Of a stretch of 64,000 nt of DNA, positions 34,695 through 43,397 are shown in pieces (within the stretch, counting starts at the first letter, position 1; each line of letters starts with the position of its first letter). The notes beneath the pieces are model-generated. The model searched no databases. It saw nothing but the letters and a program-made list of their open reading frames with translations, and was not told the DNA's origin. Source of the stretch: Chitinophaga niabensis (GTDB lineage: Bacteria > Bacteroidota > Bacteroidia > Chitinophagales > Chitinophagaceae); the NCBI RefSeq assembly GCF_039545795.1, contig NZ_CP154260.1, positions 6,205,001 to 6,269,000 of the forward strand, given 5' to 3'. The position numbers and the translations under genes were made by a program.

Positions 34695-36812
34695 ATGTCA
34701 GTTATTCAGAAAATCAGGGACAAATATGCCGTTGCTATCATTGTAGTGATCTGCGTGGCTATTGTGAGCTTTTTGCTACAGGATGTATTTTTCGGAAAAA
34801 GTTCCATGTTTTCACAAAGTACCACAGCAGGTAAAGTGAATGGCGAAGAACTGGATTACCGCGAATATCTCCGGAGAATAGATGTTGCGCAAAACCAGGC
34901 ACGTCAGCAACTGCAAGGTGCTACCCTCGGTGATGAAGATCAACAAAGAATTCGTGAACAGGTTTGGAACGAATTCATCCGCGAGCAGATCATGACCGCA
35001 CAGTATAATGAACTGGGCATTGAAGTGACCACTGCTGAAATTGCTGATCAGATCAATGGTAAAAACCCTAACCCACTTGTACTCCAAAATTTCTCCGATC
35101 CTCAAACTGGTCAATTCGACCGCTCTATCCTGGACCGTGTAAGAGAAAATGCAAGACAGGATCAAACCGGTCAGCTGAGTGCTCAGCTGGTACAGTTCGA
35201 CAACATGATCGCTGAATACCAAAAGAACCTTAAATATATTACGTTGGTTCACCAGGGTATTTATTATCCTAAATGGTTGTCTCAAATGCAGACCGCAGAA
35301 AATGCACAAACCGCTAACATCAGTTATGTGCAGGTTCCTTATGCTACTATTTCAGACAGCACCATTAAAGTGACCGATGCAGAATTGAATAAATATATCC
35401 AGGACAACAAAGCACGTTTTGAAGTTCCGGAAAGCCGCAGGGTAGAATATGTTTCTTTTGATGCATTGCCATCTGCTGCAGATAGCGCTGCTGCTATGAG
35501 CGAACTGGTAAAACTGAAAGCAGAAATGGATACTACTCCGGACATTGCTGGTTTTATCAAACTGAATTCTGAATTACCTTATTATGATGGTTTCGCTTCC
35601 CGCAGTACTATTCAGGTGCCAGGTAAAGATTCCATCCTTGATATTCCTGTAGGTACAGTGTATGGACCTTACCAGGATAATAACCTGGTGGTGTATGCAA
35701 AAATGATTGCGCGTAAAACCATGCCGGACACTGCAAAGATCCGTCAGATCTTTATCGCTGTGCAACCAGGTCTTACTGACTCTGCTGCAAAACAACGTGC
35801 GGACAGTTTAGAAACTGCTATCAAAGGTGGTGCTGATATTGCTGCACTCGCACTGCAATTCTCTGATGATCCAAACAGTAAACAAACCGGCGGTGAGTAT
35901 ACACTTACTCCCAGCGGATACTTTGCACCAGAACTGCAACTCGTAAAAGATTTTGCTTTTGAAGGAACCACTGGTGCTATCAAAACTGTGAAACTGCCGA
36001 TCGGTTATGTAGTTGTAAAGATCACAGAACAAAAGAATTTTGGACCAGCATTGAAAATCGCTTACCTCGCTAAACGTGTGGATGCGAGCAGCACAACCAG
36101 CAGCGAAGCTTTAGGCCGCGCGAATGATTTTGCTACTGCCAACCAGGACCAAAAAACTTTTGAGAAAACCGTACAGGAGAAAGGACTGAACAAACGTATT
36201 GCTGATAACATCAGCCCAATGGATTTTGTACTGCCAGGTTTGGGTAGCTCCCGTGAAATTGTAAGCTGGGCTTATAAAGCGAAGAAAGGAGATGTGAGCC
36301 CTGTGTTCACATTGGAAGATAAATTTGTAGTGGGTGTATTAACCGGCGCACGTGAAAAAGGTATTGCTCCACTTTCTGAAGTTCGCCCGATGGTAGAAGC
36401 TGAAGTGAAGAAAGATAAAAAAGCAGAACAAATTATTGCCAAACTGAAAGAGCCGGCAACTATTGAAGCTGCAGCCAGCGCCACTAACCAACCTGTATTA
36501 ACTGCAGAAGGTGTTAGTTTTGCGCAGCCTTTCATTGCTTCTATTGGTTATGAGCCCCGCCTGAGTGGTGCTGCTTTCAATAAAGCATGGGGTACTGCAA
36601 AAGTTTCTGCTCCTATAAAAGGTAATACTGGTGTATTTGTTATTAAAGTGAGCAGTTATGTACCGTCTCCTCAGCCAGCTATGGATTATGCACAGCAACG
36701 CCAGGCATATGAACAAAGCCTGAAACAATTTGCTGATCAGCAATTGTTTGAAGCACTGAAGAAGAAAAGCGACATTAAGGATAACCGCGCTACCTTCTTC
36801 CCAGGTAATTAA
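34695..36812 (+). CDS. Membrane-anchored peptidyl-prolyl isomerase, PpiD/SurA_N type
   Basis: 705 residues. A short cytoplasmic N-terminus (SVIQKIRDKYA) and one membrane helix (about 13-30) precede a SurA_N chaperone domain (KVNGEELDYREYLRRIDVAQNQ, EFIREQIMTAQYNELGIEVT). A parvulin rotamase domain lies near 340-440 (KIRQIFIAVQPG, FSDDPNSKQTGGEYTL), with a second, less obvious repeat further on. It should help fold outer-membrane and secreted proteins leaving the Sec channel. Single gene with its own promoter and terminator, directed away from oriC. Confidence 0.9.
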   Translation: MSVIQKIRDKYAVAIIVVICVAIVSFLLQDVFFGKSSMFSQSTTAGKVNGEELDYREYLRRIDVAQNQARQQLQGATLGDEDQQRIREQVWNEFIREQIMTAQYNELGIEVTTAEIADQINGKNPNPLVLQNFSDPQTGQFDRSILDRVRENARQDQTGQLSAQLVQFDNMIAEYQKNLKYITLVHQGIYYPKWLSQMQTAENAQTANISYVQVPYATISDSTIKVTDAELNKYIQDNKARFEVPESRRVEYVSFDALPSAADSAAAMSELVKLKAEMDTTPDIAGFIKLNSELPYYDGFASRSTIQVPGKDSILDIPVGTVYGPYQDNNLVVYAKMIARKTMPDTAKIRQIFIAVQPGLTDSAAKQRADSLETAIKGGADIAALALQFSDDPNSKQTGGEYTLTPSGYFAPELQLVKDFAFEGTTGAIKTVKLPIGYVVVKITEQKNFGPALKIAYLAKRVDASSTTSSEALGRANDFATANQDQKTFEKTVQEKGLNKRIADNISPMDFVLPGLGSSREIVSWAYKAKKGDVSPVFTLEDKFVVGVLTGAREKGIAPLSEVRPMVEAEVKKDKKAEQIIAKLKEPATIEAAASATNQPVLTAEGVSFAQPFIASIGYEPRLSGAAFNKAWGTAKVSAPIKGNTGVFVIKVSSYVPSPQPAMDYAQQRQAYEQSLKQFADQQLFEALKKKSDIKDNRATFFPGN

Positions 36813-36838
36813 TTTTAGAAAGATATATAGTCTATACA

Positions 36839-36867
36839 GGGCCGGGTTCATCACCCGGCCCTTTTTT
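36839..36867 (+). terminator. Intrinsic terminator of the ppiD-like gene
   Basis: GGGCCGGGT/ACCCGGCCC perfect 9-bp stem with a 5-base loop, then TTTTTT. Confidence 0.9.
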
Positions 36868-36928
36868 GTGCGAAGCCCTGATACCCCGGAATTTCGTAAA
36901 TTTGCAGTATAATTTAAGAGAAAGAGCC

Positions 36929-37432
36929 ATGGACGAGATTATTAATAAAGTAGCGCAGAGCGCACTGACCACCATAGATCTGGAAAATTACTACCCACAG
37001 GGAGAAACAGCCGTGTTTGATCTGAAGGACCATCTTTTTATGGAGCTGATCCTGAAGGAAAAAGATTTCAGGGCGGGGTTACTCACTACGGACTGGGAAC
37101 AGTACAGGGATAAAAATGTAGCCATCATTTGCAGTGCGGATGCGATTGTTCCTATCTGGGCTTATATGCTGGTAGCCAGCTACTTAGAACCCGTTGCGCG
37201 TTTTTATGCATTTGGGGATGAAGACTTTGTGCAGAAGACCCTGTTCCTGAAAAATCTCGGAAGCATTGATCCTCAAAGGTTTCAGGACCAAAGGGTAGTG
37301 GTGAAAGGTTGTGGGGATAAATCCATTACCGAAGCTGCGTATGTGGAGATCACCCGTTTGCTCCGCCCGGTTGCGAAAAGTATTATGTATGGGGAGCCTT
37401 GTTCTACGGTGCCTGTGTATAAGAAAAAGTGA
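36929..37432 (+). CDS. DUF2480 family protein
   Basis: 167 residues from the ATG at 36929; the longer frame would start in the preceding terminator. Typical Bacteroidota DUF2480 sequence: EIINKVAQSALTTIDLENYYP, DLKDHLFMELILKEKDFR and the C-terminal VVVKGCGDKSITEAAYVEIT. Soluble and cytoplasmic; function unknown. A -7-like TAAATTTG lies at 36897-36904, but a matching -33 element at the right distance is missing. Confidence 0.88.
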   Translation: MDEIINKVAQSALTTIDLENYYPQGETAVFDLKDHLFMELILKEKDFRAGLLTTDWEQYRDKNVAIICSADAIVPIWAYMLVASYLEPVARFYAFGDEDFVQKTLFLKNLGSIDPQRFQDQRVVVKGCGDKSITEAAYVEITRLLRPVAKSIMYGEPCSTVPVYKKK

Positions 37433-37494
37433 CCAGGAATAGCCAAAGACAACAGCCTTGAGAAAGGTAAACCCATAACCGTTGTTACAAAAAC

Positions 37495-38592
37495 TTAAAA
37501 CCAACCCCGTTTCCTGAAGATCATCAGCATGGAAACGAAGATGAATAACATCACTGCCAACACAATGAAGTAACCGTAAGGGCTTCTCAGCTCCGGCATT
37601 ACATCGAAGTTCATTCCGTAAATTCCTGTGATCACCGTGAGTGGCGCCAGGAGTGTTGTTACCACCGCCAATACTTTCATCACCTCATTCAGCTTCTGGT
37701 TCATCTGTGCATGATATAGTTCCTGCAGGTTCATCACCAGCTCGCGATAGTTTTCGGAAAGATCAACAGCCTGTACAATGTGATCGTATACATCCTTGAA
37801 ATACTTTACGGTATTCTCATGCAGCAGATCATTCTCTGATTTCATCAAACCGTTCATAACCTCACGGACAGGGGTGATGCCTCTTTTGAATACGAGCATT
37901 TCTTTCCGTAAAAAGTTGATACGGGCCAAGGTACGGTTGTTCGGTTGGCGGGGGATGATCTCTTCCAATACTTCTATCCGCTCGCCCAGGCTATCCATTA
38001 CCATAAAGTAGTTATCCACAATAATATCCAGCAAAGCGTATAAAAGGTAATCTGCCCCTGAGTGCCGGATCTTTGTTCCGCCGGTGCGGAGTCTGTCCCG
38101 GATGGGATTGAATACATCGCGGTCCGGGTCGTCCTGGAAGGAGATCACCACATTTTTTGCGAGAACGAGGCTTACCTGTTCCTGATCGATAGTAGAACTT
38201 TCGGACAAGAAATACATCATGGGCAGGAGGCAGAAAACGTTTTCTCCTATCTCATCCATTTTGGCGCGCTGGCCTTCGCTCATGATATCCTCCATGAGCA
38301 GGTAGTGGATGTGGAAATGTTCACAGATCTTTTCCACTTCTTCCCGGCGGACCCCATCCACATTGATCCACTTAATGGTTTTGGTTTCCCGGAATTTGAA
38401 ACAATCGGATACCGAATCCATCACCTCTTCCCGGATGCTGTGGGCATCGAATTCGAAAACGGTGATCTTCACTTTATCCACTTTTTTGCGGGACGTGCTT
38501 GCCGTTACGGGGTTGAAGTTCATGAGGCGCTGCTTCCTTACTTTGAAAGGATTGATCGCATCAGGAATTGGAATTAAACCGTGCTTGCCCAT
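37495..38592 (-). CDS. corA: CorA family Mg2+/Co2+ channel
   Basis: 365 residues from the ATG at 38592 (MGKHGLIPIPDAINPF); the frame is open 28 codons further but without a better start. Long cytoplasmic alpha/beta funnel with acidic helices, then two C-terminal membrane helices with the channel motif YGMNFDVMPE between them. It forms a pentameric inner-membrane magnesium/cobalt channel. Converges on DUF2480 with 62 bases between. I see no M-box-like magnesium riboswitch in the 200 bases before it. Confidence 0.95.
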   Translation of the reverse strand: MGKHGLIPIPDAINPFKVRKQRLMNFNPVTASTSRKKVDKVKITVFEFDAHSIREEVMDSVSDCFKFRETKTIKWINVDGVRREEVEKICEHFHIHYLLMEDIMSEGQRAKMDEIGENVFCLLPMMYFLSESSTIDQEQVSLVLAKNVVISFQDDPDRDVFNPIRDRLRTGGTKIRHSGADYLLYALLDIIVDNYFMVMDSLGERIEVLEEIIPRQPNNRTLARINFLRKEMLVFKRGITPVREVMNGLMKSENDLLHENTVKYFKDVYDHIVQAVDLSENYRELVMNLQELYHAQMNQKLNEVMKVLAVVTTLLAPLTVITGIYGMNFDVMPELRSPYGYFIVLAVMLFIFVSMLMIFRKRGWF

Positions 38593-38798
38593 TCTTGGAG
38601 ATTTTATGCTAAAATAGGATAAATCTCTCTGCAAGCGGAATGCCACAGTACTTGTTAAATTAAATGTTCGTAACACTGAGGTAACATAGAAGTGTTAGTT
38701 TCAGGTAATCCAATTTCTTTTTTAACCCTGGAAAAGTATAAGGGCCTCTCCGGGAGGAGGGGCTCTTTCATCCGATTATCCCTTTTTAATGATAACAT

Positions 38799-39509
38799 AT
38801 GCGCCCAGGTATCTTTATTGTAGTAGCATTCTTCGCCGGAATTTTTTCTATCATCAATGGTAATCGTGCGAAAAAAATGTCTTCGGAAGCAGCACATTCC
38901 ATTGACTGGTATGGTATACAATTACGTGTGCTGCAAAAAGAATCACAACAATTTCTGCAGGCCGTGATGGCACATAGAAAAGAAAAAGAAATAGAAAAAC
39001 AATTCAGGGATACAAGAGCCGCTTACAAGAAACTTGAATTGTTTGCAGCTTACTTTGATCCGGCCACCGCTACGGCTTTGAGCGGATGGAACAGTATTAC
39101 TTTAAATGATACGGCGGCAATGAGAAGAGAAACCATCCAGGTGATCAGCCATATTGAACATTTAAAAAACACAACGGATTCTTTGGTTTCTACCGATGCA
39201 CAATTGTTTGATGCGATGATGATGGAAATGGGGAAAGTGAAAGATTTTGAGGCGAATGAAAATGGTGTAGCGGAAACGAAAGAAGCACTGGGTGGTGTGA
39301 AGGCTATCTGGTTATTTTACCAGGATAAACTGGACGGCCATTTATCCGAACAAACCCGCGAACTCTTTATGGAAGCGGAAAGGATGCTGGATACCACTAA
39401 AGGATTTAACGATAATCTGCGGACGAAGTTTGTGGTGCAATATGCGGATCCGCTGGCAATGAATATTGGGCAAACGAAAACGGCGTTAAAGATCGGCGCG
39501 CGGAAATGA
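38799..39509 (+). CDS. Exported helical protein resembling the N-terminal domain of cytochrome-c peroxidase-like proteins
   Basis: 236 residues. One N-terminal hydrophobic helix (signal or anchor, RPGIFIVVAFFAGIFSII), then a mostly helical soluble part. FRDTRAAYKKLELFAAYFDPATATALSGW and DPLAMNIGQTKTAL resemble the N-terminal non-haem module that precedes the di-haem domain in some Bacteroidota cytochrome-c peroxidases. No CxxCH haem motif follows in any frame, so this is either a free-standing module or a truncated gene. The relation is from memory and needs a profile search. Confidence 0.55.
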   Translation: MRPGIFIVVAFFAGIFSIINGNRAKKMSSEAAHSIDWYGIQLRVLQKESQQFLQAVMAHRKEKEIEKQFRDTRAAYKKLELFAAYFDPATATALSGWNSITLNDTAAMRRETIQVISHIEHLKNTTDSLVSTDAQLFDAMMMEMGKVKDFEANENGVAETKEALGGVKAIWLFYQDKLDGHLSEQTRELFMEAERMLDTTKGFNDNLRTKFVVQYADPLAMNIGQTKTALKIGARK

Positions 39510-39652
39510 ATTTATTTGTGGATAACCTGCGGGCGAATACCGCAAAATGCAAAAGAGCGAAATGTAAACTGTTTGTAAATCCCCGGCGGCCAAAACTAAA
39601 CCTGAATAGAAAACCAACCGCCGAAGTGAGTGACACAACGGCGGCTGAATAA
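39506..39652 (+). CDS. Possible small basic protein, 48 residues
   Basis: The ATG overlaps the stop of the preceding gene by 4 bases (ATGA), a layout that favours translational coupling. The peptide is rich in Lys, Arg and Asn (MNLFVDNLRANTAKCKRAKC...) and has no recognisable domain. A perfect DnaA-box-like word TGTGGATAA happens to lie at 39517. It may equally be non-coding tail. Confidence 0.25.
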   Translation: MNLFVDNLRANTAKCKRAKCKLFVNPRRPKLNLNRKPTAEVSDTTAAE

Positions 39653-39670
39653 TGATCAGCTGCCGGTTAC

Positions 39671-39871
39671 CTAATCTCCTTCTTCCAACTCAAAAACTTC
39701 TTCCAGCGGCTTTTCGAATACCCTCGAAATTTTCAGGGCCAGAATGGTGGAAGGCACATATTTATTGGATTCGATGGTATTGATGGTTTGCCTGGAAACG
39801 CCTACCAGCCTGGCCAGTTCATCCTGCGTGAGGTTCTTTCTGGCGCGTTCCACTTTGATGCTGTTCTTCAT
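39671..39871 (-). CDS. XRE-type transcriptional regulator
   Basis: 66 residues, a single helix-turn-helix (KVERARKNLTQDELARLVGVSRQTINTIESNKYVPS) plus a short acidic tail (PLEEVFELEEGD). It belongs to the small YozG-like repressors that pair with a membrane protein gene. Starts 6 bases after the stop of that partner. Probably represses its own operon through the palindrome at 40329-40356. Confidence 0.93.
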   Translation of the reverse strand: MKNSIKVERARKNLTQDELARLVGVSRQTINTIESNKYVPSTILALKISRVFEKPLEEVFELEEGD

Positions 39872-39877
39872 AAGGCG

Positions 39878-40297
39878 TTACTTGTTGCGGTAAATTATAA
39901 AATTAAACCGGATGATGAAAAGAAGCAGAATGGTGAACATGTTATATGTCATCACCGAAAGGAATTCCACATCATAGATCAAAAGTATGCAAATGATGAG
40001 TAACAGATAATTGATCAGCACCGAGATCTGGAGAGATTCCAACCGGACCTTGTTGATATATTCATCTTCAATTTTTTCCTTGCTGAAGGCTACGAGCAAC
40101 ATACCAATGATCAAACCGGCAGCAATTACTTCATCTGTATACTGGCCGGGAAATTTATCGAGGAAGGTGAGCCATTTAGCGCCCTCGAAAAGAAGGTCTC
40201 CCAATGGGAAAAGGAGGATGCCAATTATAAGGAAAGGGATGGTGATAGACCAGCCGATCTTTTTGTACAGGTGCGGTAAGAGATACTTTGATTTCAT
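39878..40297 (-). CDS. Four-helix membrane protein paired with XRE regulator
   Basis: 139 residues with about four hydrophobic helices (SITIPFLIIGILLFPLGDLL, VIAAGLIIGMLLVAF, ISVLINYLLLIICILLIYDV, MFTILLLFIIRFNFII). Charged loop SKEKIEDEYINKVRLESLQ lies in the middle. Such XRE plus membrane-protein pairs are widespread in Bacteroidota and Firmicutes, with unknown function. First gene of the two-gene unit. Confidence 0.82.
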   Translation of the reverse strand: MKSKYLLPHLYKKIGWSITIPFLIIGILLFPLGDLLFEGAKWLTFLDKFPGQYTDEVIAAGLIIGMLLVAFSKEKIEDEYINKVRLESLQISVLINYLLLIICILLIYDVEFLSVMTYNMFTILLLFIIRFNFIIYRNK

Positions 40298-40328
40298 GGC
40301 GGAAGTATTTATACCAAAGATAGGAATG

Positions 40329-40356
40329 TTTTACAAAATGTAAAATATATTTTACA
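40329..40356. promoter_or_regulatory. Overlapping palindromes, likely operator of the XRE regulator
   Basis: TGTAAAATATATTTTACA (40339-40356) is a perfect 18-base palindrome. Its left arm is shared with a second one, TTTTACA-AAA-TGTAAAA (40329-40345). The result is three TTTTACA-type half-sites in 28 bases, 32-59 bases before the start of the membrane-protein/XRE operon. Confidence 0.6.
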
Positions 40357-40410
40357 CAAAGAATAGCTAGCTTGACAAAATGCAGGTCTAACTTACGGGT
40401 TATCAGGGGC

Positions 40411-40437
40411 AAAAAAACGCCCGGATGAACCGGGCGC
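40411..40437 (-). terminator. Intrinsic terminator of the DUF3472 gene
   Basis: CGCCCGG/CCGGGCG with a 5-base loop; on the minus strand it is followed by TTTTTTT. Confidence 0.85.
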
Positions 40438-40459
40438 TTATATTTTAATGGTGGTTGTA

Positions 40460-41728
40460 TCAGAACTTTGGCAGGTCTATTTCAGGATGTTTTCCTAATG
40501 CGGGGCGTTCGAAAATGTCTCCCAGCTTGGCATTCGCGGGAATGAAACCAGCAGTCCAGAGATAGAACATGCCATTTTCAGAGCCGCCGCCAAAATCCAA
40601 CCGGTCTTTTGCCTTAGCCGTAGCATCATTGGTAAAGCGGGCTTTGGTTAGTTCTATCCATTCGCCGGTATTGGTTTTTACCCAATGGTTACCAAAATAT
40701 CCTTTGCGGTGGAGGTACCCGTTTTCAAAGCTGAAGTTTTCCAGGAAAGAATAGAGGTGGCCCATGTATTTTCCATCTTTCGGTGCGCGGAAGCTGGCAA
40801 TCAGTTTCCACTCTTTATGTTCGGGCACATAAAAGTAGGCCGTGTATTGTGTGTTGGTTCCGAAAGGTACGGCGTGCATGAGGAAGCGGTAAGTTTCACC
40901 GGCTTTCCAGTTGTAGACCCAATGGCTGTGGCCACCAGTACCTTCTCCGCCAAAACCGGAAGCGACCACACTATCTCCTTTTGCGGTGAGCGTTACCTGG
41001 TCTTCATACTTTACCTTAGCACGGCTATCCGGTTCTTTGCCGGAATCCCATACAGAAAAGATGATCCTTCTTTCCTGTGGGCCGTTCACCTGCATTCCAA
41101 AATAACCACGGTGGAATCCGCAGGACATAAAATAGGTACCTAGTTTATCCTGCCCCTCTGGTACTTTGATCTCACCATAGAACCATTCTACTTTTTTATC
41201 ATCCGGTACCGTATATCCTAAATGGACTGATGCGGAACGGCGCCATGGTTTTGGATTGAACTGAATATCCTTTGTGGCAGGACCTTCCAGGGTAATGCTT
41301 TTTACATCGGCATATACGGAGCCTTGTTTTTCCAGGCCTTTGAGGCTGATCGTATAAAAGCCCGTGTCCTTCAGTTTTGTTTGTAAAACCGGAATACTCG
41401 TGTAGTCTGTGCCGTTAGGAATGGAAATTATTTTTTCTACACCATTAAGTGTAACCCTGATCTTTGCAGGTGCATCGCTTTTGGCTTGCAGTGCGAGTTT
41501 CAGAGATCCGGTATGCGATGTGTGGAAATAAAAATTCACGGCATTGGTATTGTCCGTCCATTTTACCACACCATTTCTTCCGGAGATATCCACACCATTT
41601 TCTTCCGGAACGGCGTATGCGGTAAAACCAGGTAAAGTAACGGGAGTGTTCTGTGTCTTCTGTGCAAGAGACAGGTTTGCGATGGCCAGGCATGCCAGCG
41701 TTAAGAGAGAGTAGCGTTGCTTATTCAT
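40460..41728 (-). CDS. Exported DUF3472 protein with DUF5077 domain
   Basis: 422 residues from the ATG at 41728, which opens a Sec signal (NKQRYSLLTLACLAIANLSLAQ). A jelly-roll-like N-terminal domain (about 30-150; YAVPEENGVDISGRNGVVKW, KIRVTLNGVEKIISI) fits DUF5077. The DUF3472 domain follows (RRSASVHLGYTVPDDKKVEWFYGEIKVP, YFMSCGFHRGYFGMQVNG, RRIIFSVWDSG, ending in KLGDIFERP). These domains occur in periplasmic or surface proteins of glycan degraders, presumably carbohydrate-binding; no enzyme activity is established to my knowledge. Confidence 0.85.
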   Translation of the reverse strand: MNKQRYSLLTLACLAIANLSLAQKTQNTPVTLPGFTAYAVPEENGVDISGRNGVVKWTDNTNAVNFYFHTSHTGSLKLALQAKSDAPAKIRVTLNGVEKIISIPNGTDYTSIPVLQTKLKDTGFYTISLKGLEKQGSVYADVKSITLEGPATKDIQFNPKPWRRSASVHLGYTVPDDKKVEWFYGEIKVPEGQDKLGTYFMSCGFHRGYFGMQVNGPQERRIIFSVWDSGKEPDSRAKVKYEDQVTLTAKGDSVVASGFGGEGTGGHSHWVYNWKAGETYRFLMHAVPFGTNTQYTAYFYVPEHKEWKLIASFRAPKDGKYMGHLYSFLENFSFENGYLHRKGYFGNHWVKTNTGEWIELTKARFTNDATAKAKDRLDFGGGSENGMFYLWTAGFIPANAKLGDIFERPALGKHPEIDLPKF

Positions 41729-41869
41729 ATATACAAATAAAACAGACGGAAGGCGCAGATGCAAGGGGTTACCTGAAAAAGTGACAATTAGCTGAAAGAT
41801 GGGGGAGGGGCCATGTGGGTATTGTCAGGGCTACCAATGCTTGGGGTCAGTTGCAGCATATTTCCTTTC

Positions 41870-42400
41870 TCAGGGCGTTTGAATATTACAGTTATACCAA
41901 TTCACAAAAATGAGGGAGAAGGATCTGATGATGCGGGAAATTTCCCGTTCTGCGGGTGGCAGGCTGTGGTGCATGCAGAGGTATTTTACTACTCCATTTT
42001 CTTCCAGGCCGTAATAGCAGCTGGCTGCAGTAGTTAATGCAAATCCGTTTTTCACGAAGCCGGGTTGCTGATCAAAAGCTATACTGCCAAGGGAATCACT
42101 ACGTAGTAATGCTTTGAGTTCAAAGAGAGGGATGAATAATTCAGCAGGGCCGATCTGCTTACGGATATGCAATTGATGAAACAAGCGTATACCTTCTGCG
42201 GATTCTTTGCTGTGATTGATCCAGATGTCTTTGATCTCATCCACCTCTTCACCAACAGCGCAGAGCTTGCTGATGTTGATGAATTCTGCCTGCCTCCAAT
42301 CGTCACGGGAAAGTGTTATGGTGAAATCCGGGTAAGCGGGAAGGTTATTCATCTGCGGGCGTTCATCGGAAACGGTAGGTAGGGTAAACCAGGTATCCAT
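41870..42400 (-). CDS. Hypothetical cytoplasmic protein, 176 residues
   Basis: No signal peptide, no membrane helix and no motif I recognise. It contains mixed alpha/beta sequence (PDFTITLSRDDWRQAEFINISKL, FIPLFELKALLRSD) and ends CNIQTP. The intact frame and typical codon use suggest a real gene. It follows rlpA at some distance on the same strand, without clear coupling. Confidence 0.6.
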   Translation of the reverse strand: MDTWFTLPTVSDERPQMNNLPAYPDFTITLSRDDWRQAEFINISKLCAVGEEVDEIKDIWINHSKESAEGIRLFHQLHIRKQIGPAELFIPLFELKALLRSDSLGSIAFDQQPGFVKNGFALTTAASCYYGLEENGVVKYLCMHHSLPPAEREISRIIRSFSLIFVNWYNCNIQTP

Positions 42401-42458
42401 ATGTCAACACATCAATTACCCCGAATATATGACGAAAAAACGATACTAGAAAGATGTA

Positions 42459-42821
42459 CTAGCGTTTCTTCTTGTATTTCAGCTTTACATTGGCAACTCC
42501 TGTTTGCAGCATACCTAATTTGCGGGCTGCTTTTTTGGAAAGGTCGATGATGCGGCCGGCAACAAAAGGACCTCTGTCGTTCACCCGCACTTTTACACTG
42601 CGGCCATTGTTCAGATTGGTGACCTTTACTTTGGTGCCGAAGGGGAGGGTTGGATGCGCAGCCGTCATCCGTTGTTGTTTGAAGGTTTCGCCATTGGCGG
42701 TTTTGCGGCCCTGGAACTTATCTGCGTAGTAAGAGGCTTTTCCGCTTTCCGTTATTTTGCGGGCGCAGGATGTGGAAAAGCACAGGATGGCGATCAGCCA
42801 AATGTAATAGCGTTGTATCAT
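42459..42821 (-). CDS. rlpA: RlpA-like lipoprotein (septal ring lytic transglycosylase family)
   Basis: 120 residues. Lipobox FSTSC at about 15-19 marks an outer-membrane lipoprotein. The double-psi beta-barrel is complete: GKASYYADKFQGRKTANGE, MTAAHPTLPFGTKVKVTN, VRVNDRGPFVAGRIIDLS. RlpA proteins cleave or bind denuded peptidoglycan at the septum. The C-terminal SPOR domain found in longer RlpA proteins is absent. Its start overlaps the GNAT stop (ATGA). Confidence 0.93.
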   Translation of the reverse strand: MIQRYYIWLIAILCFSTSCARKITESGKASYYADKFQGRKTANGETFKQQRMTAAHPTLPFGTKVKVTNLNNGRSVKVRVNDRGPFVAGRIIDLSKKAARKLGMLQTGVANVKLKYKKKR

Positions 42822-43315
42822 AAGGTCATCTGCATAATAGCATCGTTCATAAAATAGCCGTTCCCGATATCGATATCTTCTTCGCCGGTCTTTTCAAAAC
42901 CGTAACGTTGATAGAAACCAACTGCATTATTTCCGCGGTTCACGTTGAGGGTAAGGTATTGCATTCCGGCTTTCCGTGCAATGTCTGCCACTTCCGTCAT
43001 GAGCACTTTACCTATATTTTTACCCTGCATATCCGGCCGGATATAGATCTTGTGCAATTTTGCCGTTAATTCGTTTTTGTAATTTAACTCGTAGGAAGCA
43101 AAACCGCCGAATACACCATCTACATTTGCGAGCAGGAAAACGTGACCACGTTCGGTGATCTGGCTGCGTAGGGATGCATCGTCATACATCATGCCAAGCA
43201 TGTAAGAGATCTGTTCTTTGGAGAGGATCTTTCCAAATGTTTCCGGCCAGGTGATGTAAGCAATCTCCTGGATAATATGGATCTGGTCCGCCGTTGCTTT
43301 GGTGATAGTTAACAT
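42818..43315 (-). CDS. GNAT family N-acetyltransferase
   Basis: 165 residues. The acetyl-CoA-binding core is LHKIYIRPDMQGKNIGKVLMTEV (Q/R-x-x-G-x-G variant), followed by LTLNVNRGNNAVGFYQRYGFEKTGEEDI. Substrate unknown. The 4-base overlap with rlpA indicates co-translation, although no functional tie to the cell wall is obvious. Confidence 0.93.
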   Translation of the reverse strand: MLTITKATADQIHIIQEIAYITWPETFGKILSKEQISYMLGMMYDDASLRSQITERGHVFLLANVDGVFGGFASYELNYKNELTAKLHKIYIRPDMQGKNIGKVLMTEVADIARKAGMQYLTLNVNRGNNAVGFYQRYGFEKTGEEDIDIGNGYFMNDAIMQMTL

Positions 43316-43397
43316 GTTGCGTATAGTTAGTCCTGCAAATTAAAGGATATCAACATTGCTTCTTTCTTTTTGTTATGTTTATTAAAAAATAAAAAAC

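Noticed and set aside
37433-38798. Magnesium riboswitch for corA
   Set aside because: The 200 bases upstream of corA show no M-box-like structure that I can recognise.
39517-39525. A perfect DnaA-box-like word TGTGGATAA at 39.5 kb
   Set aside because: It is isolated; such 9-mers occur by chance, unlike the dense cluster at 34.1-34.5 kb.
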